Positions 1 through 11,201 of a stretch of DNA of 64,000 nucleotides are shown here, in pieces. Location of the stretch: positions 34,658,001-34,722,000 of the forward strand of contig OZ231127.1 in NCBI GenBank assembly GCA_965153355.1, written 5' to 3'. How positions within the stretch are numbered: position 1 is the stretch's first letter; each line of letters opens with the position of its first letter. The position numbers and the translations under genes were made by a program. Under the pieces are notes generated by a model. It was not told where the DNA came from. It worked only from the letters and a program-made list of their open reading frames with translations, and made no database searches. Source of the DNA: Flaccisagitta enflata (Eukaryota > Chaetognatha > Sagittoidea > Aphragmophora).

Positions 1-75
1 AAGTTCAGTGCAAAGACTATCATCACTGTTTAGCGCTTTGATAATCGTATCTTTCCAACCAATAAATTTTTCCAT
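1..75 (-). CDS. 5' end of an unidentified gene, leaving the window
   Basis: On the minus strand an ATG at 75-73 sits in a strong Kozak context (TCACCATGG) and opens 25 codons without a stop up to the window edge. The frame starts MEKFIGWKDT and continues IIKALNSDDS. This is too little to name a family. It may be the start of a separate gene downstream of the large coiled-coil gene, since a start codon here does not fit an internal exon. The call rests on the Kozak match and the unbroken frame only. Confidence 0.45.
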   Translation of the reverse strand, partial: MEKFIGWKDTIIKALNSDDSLCTEL

Positions 76-939
76 GGTGATTTTCTATTTTTGATATTTT
101 CTCTATTTTCTTAGTTTTGATCTCCTATGATTGTGGCTTTTTGGCAAAAATGCGGACGCAATATCTCAAGCCATATTCAGCTCCACGTTGATTTGTTGTT
201 TTTGCAAGCAGACTTAATTTGATTGCGCTTGATTCGGCTAATGAGCCCGCATGCGGTCGGTCATCAGACTTCCTGTGATTTCTCTCTCGATCTCCCTCGG
301 CTGTTTCGAATTAACATGTTAAAGTCGGACGACAGACAGGATGAGCAATTGATAACACGAAAGAGCAGACGGCAGGCCTGATTTTAGCTATTTCTTTGAC
401 TGAGCCTTCTGGGCCGGGCTCGCTTCTCACAATTTGACTGAGCTCGTCCGAAAAGTAGCGAGCGCGATAAAGGAGGTCATAAAACCCTAATTTGCATAAT
501 GGAGCAACAAAGGAAAAGATATAGACTGAGCGCAAAATGAAAGCTTTTTCTATCGATTACTGAATAAGACTACTTTGCCATCATAAAAATCTTCTTGGTG
601 GAATAAACTACGGACTATCGTCAGTTTTCAACTCTTTATCGCAATTAACTGTCACTGATCTGAAGTGAAATGGTAGATTTTATGTTGGAGAAGCACTATA
701 TAACGAAATCTACATTTCCACGTTGGCTTATTTGCTTATCCGTGACGACCAGATTTAAGATGATTTATTTGAAACGACCTGAGGATCAGGTCGCCATAAG
801 TTTTAACGCCATTGGGCGAGAAGAACACCGCGTAAATTGTTTTTACAGACTCATGAAGGGACGGCAACCTGAATTAATGTGCGGTTCGTCACTCGTGTAA
901 GGCAAGTGACGCGTGGAGATACATGTTCTCTCACCTTTT
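76..939. other. No convincing gene; weak dispersed-repeat remnant
   Basis: This stretch is unique-looking sequence upstream of the minus-strand start at 75. Around 370-440 there is a weak match to the repeat seen at 1156-1290 (GGCCTGATTTTAG and GGGCCGGGCTCGCT). No exon with good splice borders was found. Confidence 0.4.
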
Positions 940-1070
940 TAGTCGTGGACTAGCGACTATAAGTGGCTTTGTCCGTCCGTCGGTTTGTCCGTCCGTCCTT
1001 GAGCACGAGTCAAAAAGTGGTAAAATGTGCGTTGTAGATGCTTGTGTTTGGTTGGGGTGGGGTGATTCAG
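940..1070 (+). repeat. Family A element, subtype D, 3' part lost or degraded
   Basis: It starts TTTTTAG followed by the imperfect hairpin GTCGTGGACTAGCGAC, then a CCGT tract and a GGGGTGG stretch like the D copy at 14160. The right end with the GGCCTTGTT terminus was not found. Confidence 0.6.
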
Positions 1071-1155
1071 TATGTGAAAATCATCATATTTTAAAGGTTA
1101 AACAATCACCCATAGGTCCAGTAGAGATTCAGCATGTATACCAGTGGTGAGCACG

Positions 1156-1290
1156 ATATCTAGCCTAATTGGGAAGAGCCTCCCGGGCTCACATCCAGCA
1201 AAACATGAGAGCCCGACAGCATGATAGAGAGCATCGGGCTCGCGGGCTCGCTTTAAAATCAGGCCCATTTTACGGATGGGATAATATCGG
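1156..1290 (+). repeat. Dispersed repeat E, copy 1
   Basis: It contains CAGCAAAACATGAGAGCCCG, then GCATCGGGCTCGCGGGCTCG, then TTTAAAATCAGGCC. The same order of motifs occurs on the opposite strand at 33116-33215. A weak third copy may lie near 370-440. The type of element is unknown. Confidence 0.6.
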
Positions 1291-1512
1291 TACATACATC
1301 CGTCTTGATGTTCGCTCGTTCGCAATTCTTTTTCTTTGTGAGGTTGGGTTCGTCTGACGTTTTGTTGGTCGGTTGGTCTTTCAGCTAGTCGGTCTGTCAA
1401 GCTAACGTTTAAAATTGCGAATGATGGTCAATCCTGGCGTTTTTGGCGTTTTCATTTTATATTCTCATTCACCGAGGCCTTGTTAAAAAGAAGCCCTCTC
1501 AAATTCACTTAC

Positions 1513-1563
1513 CTCCATCGCAAGCATAACTTCCTGATGTTTCCGTTTGGCTCCATCAGCCTC
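1513..1563 (-). CDS. Coiled-coil gene, most downstream exon seen
   Basis: This is a 51-nt exon on the minus strand. The acceptor TTCTTAG is at 1570-1564 and the donor GTAAGT at 1512-1507. It encodes 17 residues, EADGAKRKHQEVMLAME, and is phase 0 at both ends, like its neighbours. It is charged and helical, so it extends the coiled coil. No further exon or stop codon was found between here and position 76, so the 3' end of the gene is not located. Confidence 0.7.
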
Positions 1564-1616
1564 CTAAGAACAGGATCAAAACATTCACCGAGTTAGTACC
1601 AAAGTGCGCCAAAGCT

Positions 1617-1642
1617 GTCGGTCAGTTGGTCGGTCGGTCATG
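1617..1642 (+). repeat. Isolated CGGT tract, possible family A remnant
   Basis: The stretch GTCGGTCAGTTGGTCGGTCG resembles the CGGT/CCGT tract inside family A elements, but neither terminus could be found around it. Confidence 0.35.
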
Positions 1643-1755
1643 CAAACTTTTTATATACTATCCAGGCCCCATAAGTGTATGGCGCGGTGTCTCAAAGGGC
1701 CGTCGGCAACCAGTTTCAAGAGGGCCGATGGGTTTAAAACTTTTTCAGTTTTTTT

Positions 1756-1890
1756 TAGTCGCGGAGACGCGACTCTACACCTTGCCGTGTCGGTCGGTCG
1801 GTCCGTCCGTCACATTTCTGAATTCCAACTGATTTTTGCAGTACTGCTCCTGCCCAACCGTCCGCGACTGGATTGCCGTGTATCCGGCCT
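1756..1890 (+). repeat. Family A element, subtype B, complete
   Basis: It begins TTTTTAG plus the hairpin GTCGCGGAGACGCGAC and then CTCTACACCTTGCCGTGTCG. A CGGT/CCGT tract, CGTCACATTTCTGAATTCC, CTGCTCCTGCCCAACCGTCC and GCCGTGTATCCGGCC follow. This is the compact B type, lacking the CCCCTGCCCACCCGCACGCG block of subtype A. Confidence 0.85.
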
Positions 1891-1895
1891 TTTTT

Positions 1896-4031
1896 TAGTC
1901 GCGTGCACGGTGCACGCGACTCTACACCTTGCCGTGTTGGTCGGTCGGTAGGTCCGTCCCAGGTATTACATCCTCGAATTAGGTGTTGTTTATAAACGCC
2001 AAATAAACGCCGTTTATAAACAATGCTATACAACTGTTTATAAACATCAAAAGTGCAGGTCAAATAAACAAAAAATGCTTAAATGGCAGTAAAAATCGCT
2101 GTTTAAAAACAACTATATATCACTGTTTATGAACAAAGGAAAATAAGAACTTGTTTGACCTGATCAGTACAAACTGAAAATGTCCACACTAGAAGATGTT
2201 CTATTAGAGAAATCAAAATTTTGAAGGTTGCTACTAATTTTTTTTACCAAAAAATCGTTAAAAAGAGCCCATAATTGATTGTTTATAAACATAATAATAT
2301 TGATGTTTATAAACAAAAATTAAGTGTTTGTAAACGCAAAATATTTTGTATAAATAAACACCAAAGAATATAAAAAAGTCGTATATTTCCCCCTATAACC
2401 ACAAAAATTGCAATGGATAATGTACTAACTCTATATTTCCCTCCTCCTCCTCTTCCTCCTCCTCCTCCTCTTCCTCCTCCTCCTCCTCCTTGTTCATAAA
2501 TTGTTTATTTGCCCCCAATTTCTTTTGTATAAAAACAAATGTTTATTTGCTCTCAATTTCATTTGCAAATAAACAATTTTTTGTTTATTTGGAAAGAAAA
2601 TTTGGAGCAAATAAACAATTTTGGATGAGGAGGAGGGGGAGGAGGACGAGGATGAGAGAAATATAAAAATCAGTTCATGAGATCAAATTTATGGTACCAA
2701 ATTAACAAATTCGTTTTTGAGATTCATATTTTTTGTGTTCATAAACACAAAAAGTTCTAAAGGAGTGTAAACGTTTATGAAAACCAATGTATGGTGCCAA
2801 AAAAATGATTTTTTGTTTATTTGGAAAGAAAATTGGGAGCAAATAAATAATTTGGGATGAGGAGGAGGGGGAGGAGGAGGAGGAGGAGGAGGAGAGAAAT
2901 ATAAAAATCTGTTTATGAGATCAAATTTATGGTACCAAATAAACAAATTCGTTTATGAGATTCATATTTTTAGTGTTTATAAACACAAAAAGTTCTAAAG
3001 GAGTGTAAACGTTTATGAAAACAAATTTATGGTGCTAAATAAACGATAATTGTTTATTTGGAAAGAAAATTGGGAGCAAATAAACATTTATTTATATACA
3101 AAAGAAATTGGGGGCAAATAAACGATTTATGAATGAGGAGGAGGAGGAGGAAGAGGAGGGAAATATAGAGTAAGCACATTATTCATTGCAATTTTTGTGG
3201 TTATAGGGGGTCTAAGGGGGAAATATACAATTTTTTTATATTTTTTGGTGTTTATAAATACAAAATATTTAGCGTTTACAAACACTTAATTTTTGTTGTT
3301 TATAAACCTCAATATTATTGTGTTTATAAACAATCAATTATGGGCTCTTTTTAACAATTTTTGGGGTAAAAAAAAATAGTAGCAACCTTCAAAATTTTGA
3401 TTTTTTTAATGGAACATTTTCTAGTGTGGACATTTTCAGTTTGTACTGATCAGGTCAAACAATTTCTTATTTTCCTTTGTTCATAAACAGTGATATATAG
3501 TCGTTTATCAACAACGTTTTTTATTGCCATTTAAACAATTTTCGTTTATTTGACTTGCATTTTTAATGTTTATAAACAGTTGTATAGCATTGTTTATAAA
3601 TGGCGTTTATTTGGCGTTTATAAACACCCCTGATATCGAGCACGTAATATCTCGTCCGTCCGTCCGTCCGTGCGTCGGTTCATCACATTTTTAAAGTTAT
3701 GACTTTTTAAGTTTTTTTAAGGTAATTTAAGGTACTCTAGGGTATTTCAGGGTACTTTAGAGTACCTCAGGGTGCTTTAGGGTACTTAAGTTGTTCTGGG
3801 TACTTGGGGTACTATAGGGTACTTTTTGATATTTTTGGGTACTTTTGGGTATTTTTGGATATTTTTGGGTATTTTTGGTTTATTTAGGTATTGTATTGTA
3901 TCGATATTTTATCGATACCGTATCGATATTGTATCAACATTGTATCAATACACATCGCACGGCCTTGGGGAAGGAAATCTTTTGTTTGTCATTTCCAGAC
4001 GCGCGCGACTTTTGCCCTCTTGGGCTTGTTT
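1896..4031 (+). repeat. Family A element split by a foldback element
   Basis: The left part (1896-1960) has the TTTTTAG start, a hairpin GTCGCGTGCAC/GTGCACGCGAC and a CGGT tract. The CCGT tract resumes at 3653 after the inserted foldback (1961-3652). It is followed by CATCACATTTTT, 10-bp repeats of the GGGTACTTTA type (about 3718-3830), TTTTTGGGTA repeats (about 3831-3895), ATCGATATTG repeats (about 3898-3955) and a terminus CGCGCGAC...GGGCTTGTTT. Confidence 0.7.
1961..3652. mobile_element. Large foldback element rich in GTTTATAAAC
   Basis: Two arms of roughly 500-540 bp are inverted copies: 1961-2500 pairs with 3135-3652. Marker blocks on both sides include AGGTATTAC/GTAATATCT at the tips, GACCTGATCAGTACAAACTG, TCAAAATTTTGAAGGTTGCT and a CCTCCT/AGGAGG tract at the inner ends. 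The centre (about 2580-3135) holds about 2.4 tandem units of roughly 235 bp. The motif GTTTATAAAC or a one-base variant recurs throughout. No transposase is encoded. Confidence 0.85.
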
Positions 4032-4294
4032 CCATCTAATATCACATTCTGATACCGGAAACGACAGCGTATTTTGATAAAAACCTCAGTCTCTCTCTTT
4101 CTTCCCCTAATTATGATTTTTGTCCTCGTGTTTTTTTTTTCTTTTTTTTTATGGGCAGTCCCTGATTCCCTCCCCGTACAACCCGTAACCCGGCGAACCT
4201 ATTCCGCTATTCGGCCTTGTTTAGTCACATTCCAAAGCCAAAGGTCTTTTTTTGTGCCATTTAGAATACTCGTCGCAATTGTTCCTCTATTTAC
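4032..4294. other. Intron of the coiled-coil gene, no other feature
   Basis: This is unique sequence with T-runs between the nested repeat and the exon at 4295-4399. Nothing else was recognised. Confidence 0.4.
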
Positions 4295-4399
4295 CGTCTG
4301 AAGTTGCGAAAGTTCTCCTTGTTTCTCTTGCAACCGTTCCAGCGCAGTGGCGTGATGCTCTTCCAGAGTTTCCCGGTCTTTTGTCATATCTCGTAGTTG
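4295..4399 (-). CDS. Coiled-coil gene exon, 35 codons
   Basis: The acceptor CTTTTGTTCAG precedes 4399 and the donor GTAAAT begins at 4294. The 105-nt exon is phase 0 at both ends and encodes 35 residues, which is exactly five heptads. It begins QLRDMTKDRETLEEHH and ends QEKQGELSQLQT. Hydrophobic a/d spacing and dense Glu/Lys/Arg support a coiled coil. The three other frames of this stretch carry no comparable signal. Confidence 0.78.
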
Positions 4400-4503
4400 C
4401 TGAACAAAAGAACAAGCACGAACCTTTTTTTTTATCGAAATTTCCATACCATCTCATTCCTTCCTTCTTTCCTCCATTCCTTGCTATCATTCCTTCCTAC
4501 CAT

Positions 4504-4508
<5 letters not shown>

Positions 4509-4597
<89 letters not shown>

Positions 4598-4624
4598 TTT
4601 TCTTTTTTTCTTTCTTTCTTTCTT
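4509..4624 (+). repeat. (TTTC)n microsatellite
   Basis: About 25 nearly perfect TTTC units are followed by T-rich imperfect copies, in an intron of the coiled-coil gene. Confidence 0.97.
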
Positions 4625-4769
4625 CCTTCCTTCATTTCCTTCTTTCATTCAACTTTCTTTCCTTCCTCCCGTCATTCCTGTCTTTCTTCCTCTCCTCTGC
4701 CCCTCTTCGTACCTTTCCTGCTCCCTTTCACTGTCGTGGTTCGTTTTACTTCCTTAACTCCTTATGTCT

Positions 4770-4980
4770 CTTTCCCCTGTCTGTTTGTCTGATTGTCTGG
4801 CTTCCCTTCTATCAGTCTCACTGTTTGCCCGTTTGTCTGTATGTCTATCTGCCTGCTTGTCTGTCTGTCTGTCTGTCTGTCCTTCTGTCTGTCTGTTTGT
4901 CCATTCTGCCGTCTTTACGTCTGCCTGTCTGTCTGCCTGTCTTACTACCTATCTTACTGCCAATTTGTCTATCTCGGTTA
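4770..4980 (+). repeat. Imperfect (TGTC)n microsatellite
   Basis: TGTC/TGCC tetranucleotides dominate, with a clean run near 4858-4882. Intronic. Confidence 0.85.
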
Positions 4981-5006
4981 GTCGTTCTCTTCCCTGCAAT
5001 TCTTAC

Positions 5007-5129
5007 ATCAATGACTTCTTCCATGTTGCCGATCTTGTTTTCCAGATCGGCCACCGTTTCCGTGGCAGATTCATATCCCGTTTTTGCCGATTCCAGTTCT
5101 GCTCGAAGACGTTCGCATTCTTCTTCCGC
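5007..5129 (-). CDS. Coiled-coil gene exon, 41 codons
   Basis: The acceptor CAATTTTCCAG ends at 5130 and the donor GTAAGA starts at 5006. The 123-nt exon is phase 0 at both ends. The protein starts AEEECERLRAELESAKTGYE and ends DLENKIGNMEEVID. The pattern fits a myosin-tail-like or golgin-like coiled coil, but these matches are compositional and name no family. The intron to the next exon upstream (5299) is only 169 bp, the shortest in this gene. Confidence 0.8.
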
Positions 5130-5298
5130 CTGGAAAATTGGTAGGTAGAGAAAGGCGACGGTGGAACGACTTTTTGAATGGATGCGAAGGATCGAAGTAC
5201 CCATTAACAAGTGACGCGGGGTCACAAAATCGTTGCGGACGTTGCGGTCGAAATTGTTGTATCGTCAAAGTTGATAATCAAATAAGAATTGTTCTTAC

Positions 5299-5388
5299 TT
5301 GTTCTAGTTGTTGGCATCTTTGGGCTAATCCAGTGGAATCTCGGCTTAATTGGAGACTCGTTTGTTGAGCACTGTCAAGCTGGTCCTC
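5299..5388 (-). CDS. Coiled-coil gene exon, 30 codons
   Basis: The acceptor TTTCTTTTTCAG lies just upstream of 5388 and the donor GTAAGA starts at 5298. The 90-nt exon is phase 0 at both ends and encodes EDQLDSAQQTSLQLS... ending RCQQLEQ. It is Gln- and Ser-rich and less charged than its neighbours, and its 30 residues add two beyond four heptads, so the register slips here. The intron upstream of it runs about 12 kb, to 17450. Confidence 0.78.
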
Positions 5389-5790
5389 CTGAAAAAGAAA
5401 AGATATATGGAATTTTTTGAATTACTAAAAAGGTTACAGTGCTCAAAACTGCTCATGGTAACATAGGTCTATCTACGTCCGCCGATTCTGTAGTCGATAA
5501 TGCCAAATTTCATTTTTTTTTCTTGTACATTTTTTTTTCTCTTTGGCCGAGATCAAGACCTGTCAGATGTAGCTTAAAAGGATAGCTCCCTTGAATGTGA
5601 AAGTATGACTGCACTGTCATATTTTAACCAGGAAAAAGGAAATCAAGATGGATGTGCCCATGGTCAGTTCATGTGGCAGCGAAAAGAGCATTCCAATTCT
5701 AATCAGGTTTCCACTGATACTTAATCTACATACCGGCAGTAGCCCAATATGTAGTGAGCGCAGACCCACTTTAAGTTTGTAAGATATATC
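5389..5790. other. Intron sequence without recognised features
   Basis: Unique intronic sequence with two T-runs near 5510-5540. Nothing else seen. Confidence 0.4.
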
Positions 5791-5990
5791 TAGTCGCGTG
5801 CACGCGACTCTACACCCCGCTTTGTCCGTCGGTCGGTTGGTCGGTCGGTTGGTCGGTCGGTCGGTCACACTTTACTTTTTCTATGATTTTTATTTTTGGA
5901 CCTCACTGCTCCTGCCCAAATGGTCTAGTGACCTCAAATATGGCCCCTGCCCACCCGCACGTCACTTCGGTAGCCGTGTATCCGGCCTTC
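5791..5990 (+). repeat. Family A element, subtype A, complete
   Basis: It has the perfect hairpin GTCGCGTGCACGCGAC, CTCTACACCCCGCTTTGTCC, a CGGT/TGGT tract, CACACTTTACTTTTT, CTGCTCCTGCCCAAATGGTC, TGACCTCAAATATGGCCCCT, GCCCACCCGCACG and CCGTGTATCCGGCCTT. Confidence 0.9.
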
Positions 5991-6287
5991 TTTTCTCTCA
6001 ACACGTGTAACCACCAACTTTTTTTCTCTGGTTGTGTGACTTGAAACGCTGTAAAAGGGCGTTCAAACAATCAACAAGGTTTCTTTGCCATTTTTTTTTC
6101 TGGCTTGGTTGCGGTGCGAAAAAGATCTGAAGACACGTTTTACGCCCACTCGTCTTCCCTTTTTAACTTCCACGTTTCTTTCAACATCCAATTCATTCTA
6201 TCTCTTTTTTTTCTTCTATATCCTGACTCTACTTCATGTTCTACCTGCTTGCAAATATCTCTCTCCCTCTGTCTGTGATTCTCTTTT

Positions 6288-6641
6288 GGGCAGCGGCTCT
6301 GAAGGGGCAGATGACCTATAATTCCACACAGGAAAATTTCCTCCAGTTTCAGCCTTTGAACCCCCAAATCACCCAACTTTTGGCTCAGAACCATTGAAAA
6401 TCAGCGCCATTCTAGCTTTTAAATCACTATTTTTCTGATAATTTAAGCTAATTAATACGATTCTTGCCCAAAATCAGTCAACTTCTAGCTTAGAACCATC
6501 AATAATCGGTACTAAGCCATATCACTCATTAGCTACTCCTGGGCCGCTGCCCCTCTCACCAATCACCATCTTATCCCCACAAACACTAATTTAGGAGAAT
6601 CGGGTACGGTGACCATCTAACACTTTTGCAACTATTTATAG
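6288..6641 (+). repeat. Family C element, degenerate copy C1
   Basis: It begins GGGCAGCGGCTCTGAAGGGG, keeps CACACAGG and GGGCCGCTGCCC, and ends with ATCGGGTACGGTGACCATCT plus TTTTGCAACTATTTATAG, as in C6. The core units (TTTTAGCTTA-like) are barely recognisable, which marks an old copy. Confidence 0.6.
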
Positions 6642-7494
6642 GTCGTTCTGTATCTCTGTCGGTTATACTCTCTCTTTACGTGTCCTTGTGTCTGTCTGTA
6701 GATGTTCCGCCGAACTTGGTTGCCTCTTCTTGTGCTCGACAGTCCATCTTTCTTCGTCTCTTGGGCTAAAAGTCAGAGTCCGCTTATACTTTTTTTGTGT
6801 TTTTTTTTTCGGGTGAGTATGGAAGACTCAGTAAGAGGAGACGTCCGTTGGTCATTGTCTATTCATGTTAACAAGGCGTTGTTATTCGCAGATGCTAGGA
6901 TTTTCTGAAATGTCCAATTGCGCGTACTAGTTTGATTCTCAAACTGATCGGAGCCTCGATGTTTTGAAGATGTTTGCACCATTTCAGGGCCATATGCTAC
7001 GTTGCCCAAAAAAAGATTTAGAGGTCGTCCGATGTGGGGAAATTGGCGCTGCCAAAAAGCGCGAAATTGGCACCACCATAAAGGGGGGAGTGGCGGCGCC
7101 TGTCATTAATATTGTAGAACATGAGTAACACAAGAAGTTAAAAGCCTTCCTGGACATTACCGATGGTATTAAAGGGGGGCGGCGCCGATTTCCCGACATC
7201 TAATGGCCTCCAATTCTTTTAAAGCATTCTACCACAAATTGGTCCACACCTATCCAAAACATCAAGGGCTCCAACGATTTTGAATCTACATGCTTATGTC
7301 TAAACAATAACTTGTAACCCAATCGCACGCGACAAATTGTGGCCACGTAACCGACCTTGTTTGCACTGGCAGAGTGCATTCTATTTAATGTCCGTCATTT
7401 TTTTCTCAATTCTCGAATCTTTTCCCTTCTTTTATTTATTCATGATTCTGTCGTCGGTTCATCGCCGACTGGCGACGAATATCTTATTGCTTTC
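6642..7494. other. Intronic sequence, no recognised feature
   Basis: Mixed unique sequence containing two GGCGC/GCGCC-rich stretches near 7030-7190. The short open frames here have no coding character. Confidence 0.35.
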
Positions 7495-8130
7495 ACTTTA
7501 AATAGGCTTCTTCCTTCGTCGTCCTTTTCTTCTCCTTTTCCTTATTCCTCTTCTTTTTCTTTTTCTTCCTTTTCTTCTTCTTCTTCTTCTTCTTCTTTTT
7601 CTTTTTCATTTTCTTCTTCTTCTTCTTCATCTTCTTTTCTTCATCTTTTTCTTCTTCTTTTTCTTGTGCTTCTTCTTCTTTCGTCTTCGTCTTCGTCTTT
7701 CCTTTTCTTTTTCTTTTTCTTTTTCTTTTTCTTTTTCCTTTTCTTCTTCTTCTTCTTCTTCTTCTTCTTCTTCTTCTTCTTCTTCTTCTTCTTCTTCTTC
7801 TTCTTCTTCTTCTTCTTCTTCTTCTTCTTCTTTTTCTTCTTCTTTTTCTTCTGCTTACTTCTTCTTTCGTCTTCGTCTTCGTCTTCGTCTTCGTCTTTGT
7901 CTTCGTCTTCTTCTTCTTCCTCTTCTTCTTTTTCTTTTTCTTCTTCTTTTTCTTCTGCTTACTTCTTCTTTCGTCTTCTTCTTCTTCTTCTTTTTCTTTT
8001 TCTTTTTCTTTTTCTTTTTCTTTTTCTTTTTCTTTTTCTTTTTCTTTTTCTTTTTCTTTTTCTTCTTCTTCTTCTTCTTCTTCTTCTCCTTCTTCTTCTT
8101 CTCCTTCTTCTCTTCCTTCTTTTCTGGACA
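7495..8130 (+). repeat. Compound (TTC)n / (TTTTTC)n / (GTCTTC)n array
   Basis: More than 600 bp of nearly pure pyrimidine on the plus strand is made of TTC, TTTTTC and CGTCTT units. Blocks CTGCTTACTTCTTCTTTCG at about 7850 and 7955 show duplication of a larger unit. All long frames here are translated repeat. Confidence 0.95.
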
Positions 8131-8917
8131 ATTTCTCACTTGGACATGTTAGTTTTTTTTTCTTCACAAATTCTCATCTTTATGCCGAAAAAGTATTTTT
8201 GATCAAACTAATCATTTCATGAGACTAAAATCCAAACACCAAGAAATGGTTGCCAGAATCAAGCACTGTCTGACACCCTAAAATCAGAAAAAACCCTCTT
8301 CTTTGCCTGTAACACTTATACTTTGACCTCCGAATATTCTGGCTACATTGGGTGAATTTGTAGAAATCTCCTTATCGTGTGAACTGGCCAATTCACTTTT
8401 ACGTTCTCTACATCTTCAGTAATTTGTCATGACGAATAAGTTGGGAAGTGAAAGGTGTGCAAAGTTATTGGGTGTAAGTGATACCCATTAACTTGTTTTC
8501 CTTAAAAGTTCCAGAACTGAACTTCGCCAGGAGACTGTAAATATTCATGGATAAACGAATGGAAAGATTTACTTGTTCATTCCACGGTTTATTGATATTG
8601 TTTGTTAACAGAGCTTTTGTGACTAAGAGGTACTGTTCGAAGAGGTGCAGTTTGTAGAATTGGTAATTTCACTGATAATCACATTCAAATTCAATTTTTA
8701 CGAAACGATTTTGACCTGTTCAAAGCATAGGATGCATGTAAGGGATGAAATGCATACTCCTTGTCGGCCCAGTGTGATGAAATATGGACTGTAATGGGCC
8801 AGAGGTATAGACTAACATCCATTCAAATTTCATCTTACCTGGCCAACTCGCAGTATAGTTTTCACGCTTTCTATGGTCGCTATGCTTTGACAAAAATCTT
8901 TAAACAGGTGTTAATTT
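8131..8917. other. Intronic sequence, no recognised feature
   Basis: Unique AT-rich sequence. A possible minus-strand donor near 8836 was weighed and rejected. Confidence 0.35.
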
Positions 8918-9170
8918 AACAAGGCCGGATACACGGCCAATAAGTAGTCGTTGGCGGGTGGGCAGGGGCAGTAATGCGGGTGGGCAGGGGCAGTATGTGG
9001 CAGGGCAGGGGCTATAATGTGGCTGGGAAGGCGCAGTAGTGCTCAGAAGTCATTTTTCAGTCGATTTCGCGTCGTTCAAAATTTCGCGTTACCAACATAC
9101 CTACCTACCTACCTACCTACCGACCAAGGGACACACCCTCTTATAGAGACGCTTAGCCAGCGACTAAAAA
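8918..9170 (-). repeat. Family A element, subtype D, with TACC tract
   Basis: Read on the plus strand it starts AACAAGGCCGGATACACGGC and ends with the hairpin half CAGCGACTAAAAA. GGGTGGGCAGGGGCAG is repeated three times. The usual CCGT tract is replaced by (ACCT)n, and CCCTCTTATAGAGACGCTTA is the D-type terminus. Confidence 0.8.
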
Positions 9171-9610
9171 CAAATTTTACTGTTCAGCTGTTTGTAAGAG
9201 TTTGAGTAGGGATTTTCCCCAATAAAGAATGACCTGCCTTACCGTCTTAAAAAAAAATCTCTTAGTCAAGCGGCAATTTTGAGGGATTGCCGCTTCTTAA
9301 CATAAAAAGAAGTGAAGTTACGATTATCAGGCAAAACAGAAAATAATAAGTAAGTCAATTGAAGTCCGGCTAATCAATATCGCGTAAAAGAATTGGCTGT
9401 CTACTAAAATGCATGGTTGTATTTTTCCTATAAAATGTGATTATCTACTGCAAATGCGACACGACACATGGTTAATGTTGATAATGTATGCATATCGCGA
9501 TTTCCTATTCGTGGAAGAATTCTGTCTCAGCGGGAAACGAAACATCTTTTATCCCTTTAAATTGCGCGGCAATTTGATTCCGACTGCGAGGCAGGAGACC
9601 TACACAGAAA

Positions 9611-9810
<200 letters not shown>

Positions 9811-9995
9811 ATTGCCAGAAAGGCAGACAGGCAAACAGACAGATTTGCATGCTCATGTACAAATTATCTACCCATCGACGCCAATCTATAGATCAGACAG
9901 ATCTATAATAAGACAGACAGACAGACAGATAGATAGACAGTATGGAAGACAGACAGATAGCCAGAAAGACAGCCAGACCGACAGAAAGCCATAGC

Positions 9996-11106
9996 TGCTT
10001 TCCTCCTGATAGTCCAGATGTCGTTTCTCTCTCCCAAGTCTAGCAAGCGTTAAAGCTTTTCTTCGCCCACATCTGAGGTTCAGAACTTATTTGTGGCTCC
10101 AATCTGCATTTGACTTTAATCTAACGGATGGAAACTTTAAATTGATTTCCGCCAATTCGAGGAGAAACTCGTGTAATAGTAGTAGAAGTCTGGAAGGGAA
10201 GTAAGGTGAAGAAAGAAGTGAAAAAGAAAAAGAAAAGATTGGAAAGCGAAATTGATAGCCGAGGCGAAACAAGAATAAAGGAAACAGTCAAAGATAGCGG
10301 GACAGAAAGACGAAAACAAAACCGGAACAGAAATTTCCAAACGCTTGTGCGCGAAAATGAAAAAAAGAAAGGAATGAAAGAGGAGGACAAAACTAGAGAC
10401 AACAAGACAGAAACAATGAAATTGTGTTGGGTGCCAACACGTTCCTAATAGTGTCGACTGAGATGGTTGATAGTGATAATGGATGGGTGGTAACGGTGTT
10501 ATTTGGTGAGCCGATAGGAAGCCCACACAAAGTTTGATGAATGTCACATAGGCAGGGTTAAGAGCTACCCCAGTTGGTTTCGATGGAATAGAATTGAGTG
10601 GCAGCGATATTGGAAGGGTGGGAACGCTGAGACTCAATTTTCCAATAGATTGGACAGAAACGGGGGACGGCAACATGGAAAGGAGAATCGCGGTAAGTCT
10701 GAGTCGGAAAACCCGGTATGTCAATCGCTGAGACCAGTTTTAGCGACCATAATGGAAGATCAAGTGCCAGTTTGTTTCTAAATGACTGGGACGGATTACG
10801 GTGACATTATTGTTTGCAAAATTAAGTGGCGGTCTCAGTAACGCAATGCAGTGGCCGGAACGGCGTTTTGTGACAGCAATACTTGAAGGGGAAGTTGTAG
10901 TGCCAATTGGTTTCTCAATATCTATGACAGCCTTTTGTTGACAGTGATTATTATGGAAAATTGCGGAGCCTGTTGGTTACCCAATGCTTTGAATGGGGCA
11001 GCTTTTGGTGGTGGGGACGGGGACGTAAGAAATGATTTGAAAGTTTCATTTCCTTCCATGCGCGGCTGGGAGTCGCGATTACGTGTGCAAACATGAGACA
11101 AGCCTA
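9996..11106. other. Intronic sequence, no gene recognised
   Basis: Unique sequence, purine-rich from 10200 to 10400. Open frames on both strands up to 195 codons have no domain, no splice signals and a skewed composition, so none is called. Confidence 0.35.
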
Positions 11107-11108
11107 GT

Positions 11109-11195
<87 letters not shown>
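11107..11195 (+). repeat. (GA)n microsatellite
   Basis: About 44 perfect GA units. Confidence 0.97.

Positions 11196-11201
<6 letters not shown>

Noticed and set aside
8836-8885. Possible minus-strand exon with donor GTAAGATG near 8836
   Set aside because: The acceptor is weak, the phase would break the phase-0 pattern and the encoded residues are not coiled-coil-like.
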